A DNA stretch of 64,000 bases from Sialis fuliginosa. Its lineage: Eukaryota; Arthropoda; Insecta; Megaloptera; Sialidae. Each line of letters begins with the position of its first letter. Position 1 is the stretch's first letter. The translations under genes were made by a program, and so were the position numbers. The notes beneath the pieces were generated by a model. The model was not told where the DNA came from. It saw only the letters and a program-made list of their open reading frames with translations, and searched no databases. This document shows positions 22,001 through 32,039 of this stretch, in pieces. The stretch is from assembly GCA_961205875.1 (NCBI GenBank), contig OY540821.1, positions 1,240,001 to 1,304,000 on the forward strand. Direction: 5' to 3'.

Positions 22001-22187
22001 GAAAAGAAATTACGTATTGTCAGATGCGGCGCGTCACTTTGCGGCGGGTTTGGCACCTAAGTTTGTTGGTCCATTCAGGATTCGTCGTAGAGCTTCCGAT
22101 CTGGCATACGAGTTGGAAGACGACGAAAACAACAGTAAGGGTGTATGGCACGTAGCTGACCTTAAACCATATGGAGTAAATTTCTGA
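19053..22187 (+). CDS. pol: Gypsy-1 pol polyprotein (protease, reverse transcriptase, RNase H, integrase)
   Basis: Made as a gag-pol fusion by -1 frameshifting at 19053-19059; the open frame begins at 19026 and the ATG there lies inside gag, so is probably not a start. Numbering from 19026: aspartic protease LLDSGAS with catalytic D67; reverse transcriptase with 'DYRKVNEVTKRDAYPLP', 'RMPFGLHNSPATW' and the YLDD active site at 371-374; RNase H with 'TDASNYGLGAVL' and 'TDHHSLVW'; integrase with H706, H713, C743, C746 zinc ligands and catalytic D776, D836, E871; then a C-terminal GPF/Y-like module ('APKFVGPFRIRRRA'). No chromodomain and no stop codon before 22185. About 1,045 residues from the slip site, a normal length. 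By sequence it could be enzymatically intact, but gag and the 3' LTR are damaged. Gypsy-2 pol is a clear relative. Confidence 0.97.
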   Translation, partial: KKLSRRGVNGHHPPKGKDRVTTSTYTAKLDYILASRKGDERPFLEVDVLGVKLCGLLDSGASRSIVGEAGWKLLRDLGLPMNRSTHVTCTVANGEELESLGTIEVPIRLENRVRVVTLLVVPRVSYPLILGLDFWRIMGVVPNVSRGKWFFTDSPVCVTSVSTGKHIGLELKESEIQQLHQVTGEYFSKMPKFGCTSMVEHEILATGPPIKQRYYPVSPKVQQYINAEVDEMLKEGIIEPSKSAWSSPIILAKKKDGTYRFCVDYRKVNEVTKRDAYPLPYISAILDRLRDARYLSSLDLKSAYWQIPVAKDSRDKTAFTVPGRGLFQFARMPFGLHNSPATWQRLIDRVLGPELEPFVFVYLDDIIVSTQTFEQHIEVLQKVFAKLTAANLSLSETKCQLCRSELRYLGYVVDKNGLHVPDKVSVILNIPPPKNVGEVRRIIGMASWYRRFIPNFSTTIAPLTDLLKKNKKWAWTESCNEALQSLKDALISAPVLTCPDFDLPFVLQTDASNYGLGAVLSQQFADGEYVVGYASRTLNKAERNYSTTEKECLAVIWSIEKFRPYLEGSKFTVITDHHSLVWLNNLKDPAGRLARWAIRLQQYDFSILHRKGKDHLIPDALSRFVPVDVVEVPCDTADKWYARVHLRTQQLPQKMKNWRVEGTDLFKKMRSSTVTVDSGWRKVLPRECRTEALVEGHDEPTSGHMGANKTYHRLALLYYWPKMRADVTRYVRNCQVCAEQKPTQTRPAGLMGRRPNISQPWQLLSVDLIGPLPRSSQGHCYILVVADYFSKFTMLYPLRTAKAQPIVKKLEEEIFLLFGAPQYLICDNGVQFKSTEFKRLLQRYGVQVLYTANYHPQANPVERVNRVVKTMIRSYLKDNHKKWDENLAKFGCALRTARHDVLETTPYFVNFGRQHVLNGKLFGQQDVRPDLEIERGDLTGKSEPFKTIWAHVKEQLQKAHERNEKTYNLRRRPVDFTVGQLVMKRNYVLSDAARHFAAGLAPKFVGPFRIRRRASDLAYELEDDENNSKGVWHVADLKPYGVNF
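19066..19116 (+). promoter_or_regulatory. Predicted H-type pseudoknot downstream of the Gypsy-1 heptamer
   Basis: Stem 1 is GGAGGG (19066-19071) with CCCTCC (19088-19093). Stem 2 is TGGTCAC (19079-19085, in the loop) with GTGACCA (19110-19116). The spacer after the heptamer is 6 nt; the loops are 7, 2 and 16 nt. This is textbook geometry for a -1 frameshift stimulator. Pairing was found by eye and no energy calculation was made. Confidence 0.75.
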
Positions 22188-22199
22188 CAGAAATTCGCT

Positions 22200-22216
22200 G
22201 GGGAGAAAGAGGGGGA
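22200..22216 (+). other. Gypsy-1 polypurine tract
   Basis: GGGGAGAAAGAGGGGGA directly abuts the 3' LTR start at 22217 and lies 13 bp after the pol stop. It would prime plus-strand DNA synthesis. Confidence 0.85.
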
Positions 22217-22712
22217 TGTAACGATTTCTTGGTTGGCGAAATCATTACTGGTTCTTTTTTTATTTTTTTTAAATACATTTCTTTATCGGTACGATTTTTA
22301 TTCTTTTTTTTTATCTCAATCCTATCTTTGGCAAGTCTTTTATTTCTTTTGTATATAAATGCAATAAATCTCATGCTACGTCGTGTTAAACAATTATTCA
22401 TCTGAACGACCTTGCGCGTCATCGGTAAGCCGGCAGCAACTTGTCAGCTGATAACGCGTTAGCACTGAGCGTAGTTGTGATAAGAGAGTAGCGTTCCAGC
22501 CAGGGTAAAGGAAGGTTCGACGAAACGACCCAAAAAGAACTCGGGAGAGTGACGCAGTGAACGAGGAACCGGAGGTCCGATCCTCATTCGCCATTTTGGG
22601 AGTCACCACTCTCCACGATCTTAGAGGGGAAATAGGACTAGGAGTGGAGGTCCAACCTAGTCCTCACGAGAGGAGCATTTGCGTGAGCCGTAGCCTGTCC
22701 CGCCACCTGGAT
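22217..22712 (+). repeat. Gypsy-1 3' LTR, first 496 bp only
   Basis: Matches 15337-15832 with constant offset 6880 and no difference that I could see. After 'CACCTGGAT' (22712) the sequence changes to unrelated 'AGGTTTTAGTTAAACC', whereas the 5' LTR continues for 464 bp. The right junction and target duplication are therefore missing. Confidence 0.9.
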
Positions 22713-23369
22713 AGGTTTTAGTTAAACCGGAATAACGGCGCTGTGTAAACGTACTCATATTTAATGGTAGATATTTAATTTCGTTAGGGAGTTTATTATA
22801 CAGTGTATTCCAAGATGGTTAAGCCATAGAAAATTTAACATGGGGACAATTAGAATTGTTGTACATAGTAGCCTTTGGTCAAATTTAACGATGTGTCATT
22901 GGTACATTTTGAAATGCCGCCACAAAATTTAATAACATTTTCATTAGTATTTTGTTTTCAATTTTGTATCTGTCAAAAAATATTATTATAATTTTATCTA
23001 GGATGCTTACTTTAATTTCATTAATGTATTTGATTCTTTGTTAAAGTTAAAAACGTTAAAGCTAAATTTTTATTGTAATCACAGAATAATTAAAACATTA
23101 TTGTAATTCATTCTGTTATTATTATTAACTAGTACACGATTAAAGAAAAATTGCATTTGGGTGTTATTTCTCAGTAAAGAAGAATTTATTTATGTATTTT
23201 TTAAATTAAATATAGTTAATTTTTAAGTATCCACTGTTTCTACTGATTTCGTTCTAGTAAAATTTTGTAAATTAGAAATTAAAATACAATTCTTTAATTT
23301 GTGTGTAAAAAATAAATGCATAAATGTAAACTAGAGTATCATAGAAAGTAAAGATAAAACACAACAAAA
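22713..23369. other. Intergenic DNA with an inverted duplicate at 25.33 kb
   Basis: 22795-22975 ('CCAAGATGGTTAAGCCATAG' onward to 'GTTTTCAATTTTG') is repeated in reverse at 25331-25500. The two copies flank the Z and V elements at 23.4-25.3 kb. No gene is visible. Confidence 0.55.
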
Positions 23370-24390
23370 TATCTGTCTTGGGAACCACGGGACTTTCTTA
23401 TACGTAATCCTAACAGTGAATAGTTTACGTGATTCTTATTTTATTAAAACATTTCTGACAAACTAACAAAATAGAATAAAATGAATAATATAGGTAATAT
23501 TATTCTCTTCATTATATAAAGTGATTTTTTTTTAACGCAATAACTGAAAACGGATGTTTACTCATGTAAATTTTTGAATTTTTGAATTATTTTTGAATAA
23601 GAAAAAAATGTTTTAGATAAAAAATGTCGAGTATGTTATTATCTATAATTTATTCCCCATAGATTTTTTTCCAACATTTATGATTTAGCCAGAAAGAATT
23701 TTTTTATGTAATTATTTAGATTCACCTACACAGTTCACTCTCAGTATTATGTATAAGAAAGTCCCATGTTACCTACGGCAAATACACACACTGTTCAATC
23801 TCTGTAATACGTATAAGAAAGTCCCATGACACTCATGGCAGATATTTCTCCTCTGTTATGAACCATTTGAATTATAATAAATTTTTTTTTCAAAAATTCG
23901 TTTTTACAAAAAAATGAATAGAACATAAATTATAGATATAGATATTACCTACATTTTTTAACTTGACCATTTTTCTCTATTTCGCACTGTTTCAGAGTAA
24001 TTCGAAAAATTAAAAAATCGACGTAGGTAAACATCCGTATCCGGTTGAAAGATCGTTTTAAAAAATAGGACGTTTTCTTCCCAGCCAAAAATTAATCTTA
24101 AATATAAAATATCACCCTTCTACGATTTGTCGTATTTGAGTTACAGCGCTTACAGACAGACAGACAGACCGACAGACGGACCCACAGACATCATGGCGAA
24201 AATAGTCAGAATGGATTCAGGGAAATTCAAATTAGAAAATTCCGCCAAAATCCGGAGTTCGAAAAAAATCGGCTTCACTATATTTTCTTATACTGTATGT
24301 ATATTTCATATAATATAATAATATAATAGTAGGGACGTTAAATATAAATAATAACAAACTTGTTTCATATACATGGTATAAGAAAGTAAA
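23370..24390 (+). repeat. Family Z repeat, copy 4
   Basis: It matches 665-1600 in order and orientation: 'TGGGAACCACGGGACTTTC' at the left, 'GGTATAAGAAAGTAAAA' at the right and a GACAGACAGACAGACCGACA tract near 24155-24174. An extra AT-rich stretch of about 60 bp (24300-24365) interrupts the right end. Non-coding. Confidence 0.75.
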
Positions 24391-24429
24391 AATTAAATAA
24401 AACATCCAAAATATTATGATTATCCTTAA

Positions 24430-24451
24430 TATATATAAAGCTCAACGTCTC

Positions 24452-24489
<38 letters not shown>

Positions 24490-25322
24490 CGTTAGTTACC
24501 TTATCACTCGAGAACCACTTATCCGATTTACGAGTTTTTTTTTTTTAATTCATAGGTACGTTCTCTGGCCAGGTTATAGGCTATATTTTTTTACGTTAGG
24601 TAACATAACAACAAAGCAGTGACGATAATAGTAAATCAAGTCGGAAAAAATTTTGCCGTCGGCGCGCTGTTTTGTAATACGCTGCCTAAACCGTTCAATA
24701 TAGAACAAAATAATGTATTAAAGAATTGTGTAGAATCAAAAGTTCTACAATTAAGTCAGCGACACGATATGTCTAACTTTTATATTTAAGCCACAATGAC
24801 TGCTTTTATGTTACAAAAAAAACATAAAATATTTGGGTTTTGTTTACATGGACTTATGACCTGCAAAACATTAATCCTTATCGAAATAAATGATTTCATC
24901 GTCATAAGTACTTAATGTAGATATAGTTTGCCATTTACAGCATCCAATTTGGTCGTATAGTTTAGAAAATATCTTAAAATATATTTATAAAGGTAACATT
25001 TTAAATGTATGGTGTCGTGCCGCATCGAAGCGATGTACATCAGACTGGATTCGCTTACGTTCGGTAGATATTCGGAGTCCCTCGGCTGACGTTTGAGTTA
25101 ATTTTGTTTTCAATAATTAACATTTAAATTTAAACAGAACACAAATTATTTGTACTTTTTTCTTCTGATTCGTTTTTGTTAGGTAATTTAGGTATTGATA
25201 AATTATTATTACAATAATAACTAATCGTGTTTGTACTTAATTAATTAAACTATATTTTTCAAAAATCCTAAACAATAATTCCGTAGTCTACGCGAGCGAA
25301 GCCGCGTGGGCCCAGCTAGTTA
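24430..25322 (+). mobile_element. Family V element, copy 1
   Basis: It starts with 'ATATATAAAGCTCAACGTC' and a (TCTG)n tract (about 24450-24489). It ends 'CGAGCGAAGCCGCGTGGG' + 'CCCAGCTAGT'. Reverse copies occupy 25853-26355 and 26356-28640. The GC-rich tail resembles a sequence I know as common at the ends of non-autonomous repeats in arthropods; the class is not clear to me. No coding content; a 68-codon frame over the (TCTG)n tract is an artefact. Confidence 0.65.
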
Positions 25323-25852
25323 TCATATAAAATTGAAAACAAAATACTAATGACAATTTTACTAAATTTTGTGGCGGCATTTCAAAATGCGCCAATGACA
25401 CATCGTTAAATTCGATCAAAGGTTACTACACTTCTAATTGTCGTCATGTTAAATTTCCTATGGCTTAACCATCTTGGAATACACTGTTTATTTTTATTAT
25501 TGTGTTATGGACTCCGTTATAAACAGTATTAAAATGTTTTTGTATTATTTATTTTAAGTCACCTCTATTTCTTGCTCGAGTTATATAATTGATTCATACA
25601 ATAGTACTCTAAATGAATAATATCTATTCATAATATTATTGGATGTCTACGTGATTAATTACAGGTTTATCTAAACGTGCGTCATGTTTTTCTGTAAATA
25701 ATGCATGAAAATAGGGAATCACCTTCTATTCAAGTAATTTTAATAAGCAACAATTTTCTTATATTTGATTCTCAGAAATTTACAACCATAGGTGTCAATT
25801 CCAAGGAGGCAAAAAGCTATTATATTATATATTATACTAGCTGTGCCCGCGG
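25323..25852. other. Intergenic DNA
   Basis: 25331-25500 is the inverted duplicate of 22795-22975. The remainder is AT-rich without a recognisable gene. Confidence 0.45.
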
Positions 25853-26355
25853 CTTCGCTCGCGTGAAATGTTAATTATTGAAAACAAAATAAACAATTGA
25901 CAATCAAAAGAATACCGGCCTGTTCCCTCTGCCCAACCTCTAGTTTGTACGCTCCCTCGCTGTACGCATAAGTCCATGTAAACAGAACCCAAATATTTTA
26001 TGTTTTCTTTGTAACATAAAAGCAGTCGTTGTGGCTTAAATATAAAAGTTAGACATATGGTGTCGCGGACTTTATTGTAGAACTTTTGATTCTACATAAT
26101 TCTTTAATACATTATGTTGTTCTATATTGAACGGTTTAGGCAGCGTATTACAAAACAGCGCGCCGACGGCAAAATTTTTTCCGACTTGATTTACTATTAT
26201 CGTCACTGCTTAGTTGTTATGTTACCTAACGTAACAAAATATAGCCTATAACCTAGCCAGAGAACGTATCTATGAATTAAAAAAAAAACACGTAAATCGG
26301 ATAAGTGGTTCTCAAGTGATAAGCACACTAACGGACAGACAGACAGAGAGACGTT
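25853..26355 (-). mobile_element. Family V element, copy 2 (shortened)
   Basis: Begins 'ACTAGCTGTGCCCGCGGCTT', the inverse of the copy-1 tail, and ends with 'GACAGACAGACAGAGAGACG', the inverse of the copy-1 (TCTG)n start. The middle is partly missing compared with copy 1. Confidence 0.65.
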
Positions 26356-26401
26356 GTGCTTTTTTTTACGAAATTCTTGTTTAAGATTTTTGAAAAATAT
26401 A

Positions 26402-28221
26402 CACTCACGGAAAAAATTAAAGGACCACTTTTATTTTTCGAAAAAATTGCTCATTTTCAAAGTAATGCCGATAGGTCAAATATGATTCGTTTTTTACTTA
26501 TAGGATATGAAAATTGAAAGAAATTTTATCATCTTTTCGAATTTAGGGGTATATCTGTTATATTAATCTTATTTTTGTGACCAAATCGCGATTAAATAAA
26601 AAATTGATTTTTTTTTTGCAATTTTGAAAGATGCCCACGGGGATGTTAATTTTTTTTTTTTTAATTTCAAGATAACCGTTTTGTAGGAAATTTTTTCAGC
26701 TTTAAAATAGTTTTTCAAATTTGTTTTATAATTTTTTGGTATCGCGATATTCGAGTTTGAATGAAAAAAGTACCAAAAAGTTTTAAACGACCATAAAGGG
26801 CCTAATGTTGGTTGCACAGAAAATAGAAAAAATGAATATTAAAGCTTAAATAATCACCTATTGTCTAGTAACATTTAAAAAATGTTTAATTTTAACTTAA
26901 CCCTTCAAATACGAAAAACAAAACAATGTTTGAATTTAAATAACCCTGTAAAAATAACCTTTTTTAATCATAGATCTAAAATGTATCCAGAAATTAAGTT
27001 CTATCAAAGAATATATTTTAGGGTTCTTCTTTAATTTCTTTAATTAAGGTAATGTCTTGGAGACGGTTTAGTTTCCGATGTTTTTTATTTAAAATGTTGT
27101 TTATAATTTGTTTATTAAATCCTAAAAATTACATTAAACTCCCGTTTGACCAGACTACTAAAGGATTGTCCAAAATGTTTAAAAAATTTGACTTTAAATT
27201 GGTTTATTCTAATATTATATATTATATATTTTTTATTCTAACAATATTAAAACTCTCCTAGGTAACCCCAAAGATAAAACAGAATTAAATGAAAAATCGG
27301 GTATTTATAAAATTAACTGTACAAATTGCGACAAAAGTTACATAGGACAAACTAGGAGATCAATAAACATTAGATTTAAAGAGCACATGGCTCACCTAAA
27401 ATACAACCGGGTTGATAAATCCAGCGTAGCTCATCATATGACTACATTAAATCACACTACAGATATAAGTAATTTAAAACTAATTAAAACATGCAGTAAT
27501 AATAATCAATTGCACGCAGCAGAAAGCTTAGAAATCTTGAGGGATAAGACTAGGATTTTTAATAGTGGTACCGGACCTATCCCAGCTTCAGTTCTTCTAG
27601 ACCTTGCAGTTGATTGGTCAGAATCATTGAAGCGAGATATGCCCTTTTAGTATATATATTAGGTTTGACCAAGACTGTATCAGTCTGGAACTGTTAGGCT
27701 CCTGTCGAGTGACATTGTTTTATTGTGGTTAAGGTGTATAATTTTAGTTTAAGTGAATAGGTGATTATTTAAGCTTTAATATTCTTTTTTTTTTTTTTCT
27801 GTGCAACCAACATTAGGCCCTTTATGGTCTTTTAAAACTTTTTAGTACTTTTTTCATTCAAACTCGAATATCGCGACACCAAAAAATTATAAAACTAATT
27901 TGAAAAACTGTTTTAAAGCTGAAAAAATTTCCTACAAAACGGTTATCTTGAAATTTTAGAAAAAAAATTTAACATCCCCGTGGGCATCCTTCAAAATTGC
28001 AAAAAAATCAATTTTTTTATTTTTTATTTAACCACGATTTGGTCACAAAAATAAGATTAATATAACAGATATACCCCTAAATTCGAAAAGATGATAAAAT
28101 TTCCTTCAATTTTCATATCCTATAAGTAAAAAACGGATCATATTTGACCTATCGACATTACTTTGAAAATGAGCAATTTTTTCGAAAAATAAAAGTGGTC
28201 CTTTAATTTTTTCCGTGAGAG
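26402..28221. mobile_element. TA-flanked long-TIR element, copy 1 (Tc1/mariner-like ends)
   Basis: Left end CACTCACGGAAAAAATTAAA at 26402; right end reads CCGTGAGAG up to 28221. Both are flanked by TA. The inverted arms extend about 450-600 bp. The centre (about 27014-27757) has been replaced by a Penelope-like fragment. The family is shared with the foldback at 36967-39275. No transposase is present. Confidence 0.8.
27118..27650 (+). pseudogene. Penelope-like element, C-terminal GIY-YIG endonuclease fragment
   Basis: Penelope-like retroelements encode a reverse transcriptase followed by a GIY-YIG nuclease. Here the frame open from 27213 to TAG 27648-27650 reads 'NNIKTLLGNPKDKTELNEK', then 'SGIYKINCTNCDKSYIGQT' and 'RRSINIRFKEH', carrying the GIY and YIG motifs and the downstream arginine and H of the fold, then about 85 more residues ending 'WSESLKRDMPF'. 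Just upstream, in another frame (27118-27208), 'IKLPFDQTTKGLSKMFKKFD' looks like the linker between reverse transcriptase and nuclease. An AT-rich stretch of about 30 bp bounded by repeated TTATTCTAA breaks the frame between them. The reverse transcriptase itself is missing, so this is a 5'-truncated dead copy. Confidence 0.85.
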
Positions 28222-28640
28222 TAGTTGAATTAAGTACAAACACGATTAGTTATTAATGTAATAATAACTAATCAACACCTAAATTATCTAACAAAAACGA
28301 ATCAGAACAAGAAGTACAAATAATTTTTGTTCTGTTTAAATTTAAATGTTAATTGTTGAAAACAAAATAAACAATTGACGATCAAAAGACAACGGCCGAG
28401 CCGAGGAAGCCCGAATGGCGACCGAGATGCTCCGACAAGGCACTTGATATTCAGTTCGCGCGTTATTAATAATATTTTACCGTATATAACATATTTAAAG
28501 TTATTTCCTAATCTAAAAGACCAACTTGGACGATGTAAGGGCAAATTGTATCTACATTAAGTATTATTGTGACAATGAAATTATTTACTTCGATAAGGAT
28601 TAATGTTTTGCAGGTCATAAGTCCACGTAAACAGAACCCA

Positions 28641-30535
28641 AACATTTTTAATTTTATTTTTTGGTGAAGGAAAACCATGTGTGTATGTTAACTTTATTTT
28701 AACTGCCTTAACGGCAACATACACACATGATTTTATCATATCACATGAATATCAGAGAACATCAATACGATACACGTAAATATAGACAACATATTTTACC
28801 ATATTTTAATGATAATTTTTACTAATAATTATCATAATCATTTTTTACGTAAAATCAGCCGTTTTGGAAATATGTATGTTGAAAACTATTGTTACGCCGA
28901 TTTTTCGCTGCGTTCCCAAAACTACCCTTCACTTTGAGCAACGATTGCGAGAGTAGGCTGGTAATTAACCGAATAGTGCACATGACATTTTTTACGTAGA
29001 ATTTTATGTAGAATCTTTAATTCTTGTAGTATTTTTTTCTCCGAACGGCGGTTCGGATGAAAAATGGGAAAAACTAGGATAAATTTCATTCCGGGGGTAG
29101 TTTTTTACGTGAAAGGGGATGTTCCATCCACGATTTAGGTGGGAACTTTTCGGACTCTTATTCCGAACCTTACTGAGAGTTCGTGGACAAAGTATCAAAA
29201 CTTTATAATTTTTTTCTTCTATTTGGCGAATTTTAATCTAAATACCGTGGACTAAATGTGAATCAAGTTAAATTAGAAACAATGGTCAAACTCAACAATA
29301 ACAATTTTTAATAAAATCCCCGAAAGTATAAGAAATCCACCAATCAAAAAATTAAAAATAATATTTAAAAATTAGGTACTTGATGAAATACTGTCACAAA
29401 GTTGAAGAATTTCTCTATGAACTGTAATTCTGTTTAGTTCTGTTATAATTTTTTATTCCTTTTTTAGGGTTCCGAAGAAATTATATCCATCTTAGTATAG
29501 GTAAATAACAATAAAATAATATTATTATTATAAAATTTTATAATTACATAAAGTAAATAAATTTTAAGAATATAACTTTTTAAATTGTTTTAGTAGAAGA
29601 AATTTTTAGAACTGCTGATTTAAATTATTTTCTTTTTCTTTTTGACTTATTTATGGTATGATTATAGAGTTAATAGTGTTGGAATTAAGAATGTTCTTAT
29701 TTAAATATTTTTATAGGTCAGAGTTATCGCATGTGTATATTTTTACATAAATTTAATTATTTTTTTCATTACATGGATAAGTTCATATTGTGTATGTAAA
29801 TACAAGTTAACGGTTGGCTAATGATGCCGAGATACCACGAAAACGATACTTCTTTTTTAAATTTCGCGCGTAGAAATGTAATGTAAACCACATTAGAGGG
29901 GGCATTTTGATGACCGGGCCCTTCAATTTTTATATCGTATTTTTTGTTCTTTCACAGGGGGTTATTAAGATATTATATAAAAACTAAATCTTATTGGGGA
30001 GGAAGGGGGGGGGGGGGTGAAACTGGTTCACGAAGAATTTCTGGAAAAATGTTTATATAAAGTTTTTTATTAAAATTTTTTTTGATTCGTTGTAAATTCA
30101 ATACAAAAAATTTAAAAATCGATTAATTTCTTCACAACTATTTTTTTAAACGAATAGGTACCCCTTCCCCTAATTATATCAATAATTATAATAATATTGA
30201 TTTTTTTTTTTTCATTTTTATATATTTTTGACACTTTTCAAAGCTAAATAACTCTGGTGAGAAACCAGATAAAAATCCGAAATTTTAGTCCATAATAGGC
30301 TACATCAGCACTGGCTTTATAGGGGGAGGGCGAATCAGGGCGACCGCCTAAGGCGCCTGGCCAGGCGGGGCGGCGCACAATGGGACAAAATGTTAATTTT
30401 AAATATACTGAGATATTCAAGTCTTGAGGCTTCCGCGGTGGTCTTGATATCCATATCCAAAGATCCATACTGAGATATTAATTATTCAATTTATTTGTTA
30501 ATTTATCAATTTGAATTTGTTAATAAAATAGACTG
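28641..30535. other. Intergenic DNA, no gene recognised
   Basis: A hairpin-prone stretch has 'CCATGTGTGTATGTTAAC' near 28676 and the inverse 'CAACATACACACATG' near 28717. A 13-base G run lies at 30005-30017. A GC-rich island at 30300-30380 ('GCGACCGCCTAAGGCGCCTG') looks like a repeat fragment. 29455-29480 matches the start of family Y1. Frames of 64-80 codons here are unsupported. Confidence 0.4.
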
Positions 30536-30875
30536 AAAAGTGAACTCACATTTTTTTTCCATTAGATAGGTCTCCTAAAATGCAACAAAAAATGTTAAAT
30601 GATCTTTTGATATTAACCCTTCAGTCACGATATATTTGCATTTAAATGTCGTTATCAGAGCGTCCCCTCCCCCCTTCTACTTTCTCAACTATTGATGCAA
30701 AAAATCTAAACAAAATCCAGAATGTAGCCTTTAGTTAGTACTTTCAATGAAAATTATAACGAACACTGTAGCTAGAATAGTTTATAAAAAAATTGAAATA
30801 ACTCTTGTTTATAAATCCTAATGACTACGGAAACCTATCAAGTGTGTGCCCAACACGCATTTGGGCGTTTTTTTT
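30536..30875 (-). repeat. Family Y2 repeat, copy 2
   Basis: This is the reverse complement of about 60760-61030, from 'TAGATAGGTCTCCTAAAATG' to 'ATGACTACGGAAACCTATCA'. It ends with 'GTGCCCAACACGCATTTGGG'. No coding content. Confidence 0.7.
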
Positions 30876-31311
30876 ATCATTAGAAAAATAGAAGAATGGT
30901 TAAATAAAGAAAAGATTTGTATTTTTTATAAATATTTTTAAAATCTTATTCTAAACAAGGGGAGTAAGTCTCAGAATAGAACCTATTTGTAAAAAATAAT
31001 TTGACTTATCCCCTTCTTGCAAAAACATCCCCTTGAAAATGGGATTTTTTCAAAAAAGAGCTAAGAAACAAGGCTTTTTCACTCTTTAGGATTACATTTA
31101 GATGAAAATGTCTGGGAATAATCTTGTAGCTTGTTTTTTTCTAAACAATTTGCTTCTAGTCCAATATTAATAAGTTTGATATAAGCTGAGATATTCTAGT
31201 TTCCGCAAATTCTTTAAAATGCAAAAAATGCTGTGACCTGTAGAACAAATATGACTATCACGCGATAACAAAAAATAATAAAATTAAAATAATGACCATT
31301 TCGAACTGTGT
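30876..31311. other. AT-rich intergenic DNA
   Basis: No gene or clear repeat is seen. Confidence 0.3.
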
Positions 31312-31882
31312 TTTTTTTTATTTTTTTTTTTCGGTTCCATTGGCCTATCTTTTAGCTTTGGATCAAAAGTTAAATATCCTAAAATTTCAGTTTCGTAGAT
31401 CAAACCTGTGAACGGCGCAAACCGAGTCTTTTTCCCATTTGATTAACATGGGAAAAATTAATTTTTTACTTACGCGTGAATAGCTCGTTGAAAAAATTAT
31501 TTATTTTAATTTCTTACAGCAGCATATTTTAGAGAATTAAATTTCCTACCAAAAATATTCCAAGTGCTCAATTTATAGACCCAGTATTTTTATAGATATA
31601 TTCGTTTAAAAATTATCAAAAAATGTAAAATCCAATTTTTATGATAATTTTTAAATAAACATATCTATAAAAATATTGGATTTATGAATTGAGCACTTAA
31701 TTCTCTACAAAATATTCCTTCACGCGTAAGTAAAAATTAATTTTCCCCATGTTAATCAAATGGGAAAAAGACTCAGTTTGCGCCGTTCACAGGTTTAATC
31801 TACATGTCTGAAATTTTGGGACAGTTAACTTTTGATCCAAAGCTAAAACATAGGCCAATGGGACCGAAAAAAAAACACCCTA
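31312..31882. repeat. Foldback element, about 0.57 kb
   Basis: 'GGTTCCATTGGCCTATCTTT' near 31334 and 'AGGCCAATGGGACCG' near 31852 are inverse. Inner arms also match, for example 'GTTTGCGCCGTTCACAGG' near 31778 against its inverse near 31410. The arms are about 200 bp. No coding content; probably a non-autonomous foldback or MITE. Confidence 0.7.
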
Positions 31883-31888
31883 ATATAC

Positions 31889-32031
31889 AGTGGCGTAGGA
31901 ACGGTAAGAACATTGAATATTCAAATATTCAATGTTCTTAAAAAACGTATGTTTTGAGAAAATTATTTTCAAAAAATTTAACTCATATGTGATTATCCCC
32001 CCCGAAAATTTTTCTTACTACGCCACTGCTA
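31889..32031. mobile_element. Small TIR element (CAGTGGCGTAG ends)
   Basis: CAGTGGCGTAG at about 31890 and CTACGCCACTG at about 32022 are perfect 11-bp inverted repeats around about 120 bp. A related right half ('CCGAAAATTTTTCTTACTAC' plus GCCACTG) recurs at 32213-32243. A diverged left end may lie at 33820 ('CAGTAGCGTCGCTAGG'), and a right end near 5738. The ends resemble hAT-type MITEs, but the target duplication is not clear. Confidence 0.6.
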
Positions 32032-32039
32032 ATATATAT

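Larger units (their letters stand above)
15337..22712 (+). mobile_element. Gypsy-1: Ty3/Gypsy LTR retrotransposon, 3' end truncated
   Basis: The order is complete 5' LTR, primer-binding site, long leader, gag, pol (PR-RT-RNase H-IN), polypurine tract, partial 3' LTR. There is no env frame between pol and the 3' LTR, so this is a non-viral retrotransposon layout. The shared 496 bp of the two LTRs looks identical by eye, which points to a recent insertion. Defects: a one-base frameshift in gag and loss of the distal 464 bp of the 3' LTR. The coding part is visibly GC-richer than its surroundings. Confidence 0.95.
26356..28640 (-). mobile_element. Family V element, copy 3, split by a TA-flanked TIR element
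   Basis: 26365-26401 ('GATTTTTGAAAAATATA') and 28222-28640 ('TAGTTGAATTAAGTACAAAC' onward) join to match the reverse complement of 25260 down to about 24840. The uninterrupted form at 25238-25262 shows that a TA was duplicated on insertion. Part of the distal end (28380-28560) has diverged or been replaced. Confidence 0.65.

Noticed and set aside
22188..22216. Possible env gene after pol in either Gypsy element
   Set aside because: Only 29 bp separate pol and LTR in Gypsy-1, and the Gypsy-2 pol stop is inside the LTR. No room for env, so neither is an endogenous retrovirus of the env-bearing kind.
24416..24622. 68-codon frame with repeated SVCL residues
   Set aside because: It is a translation of the (TCTG)n microsatellite at the start of family V.
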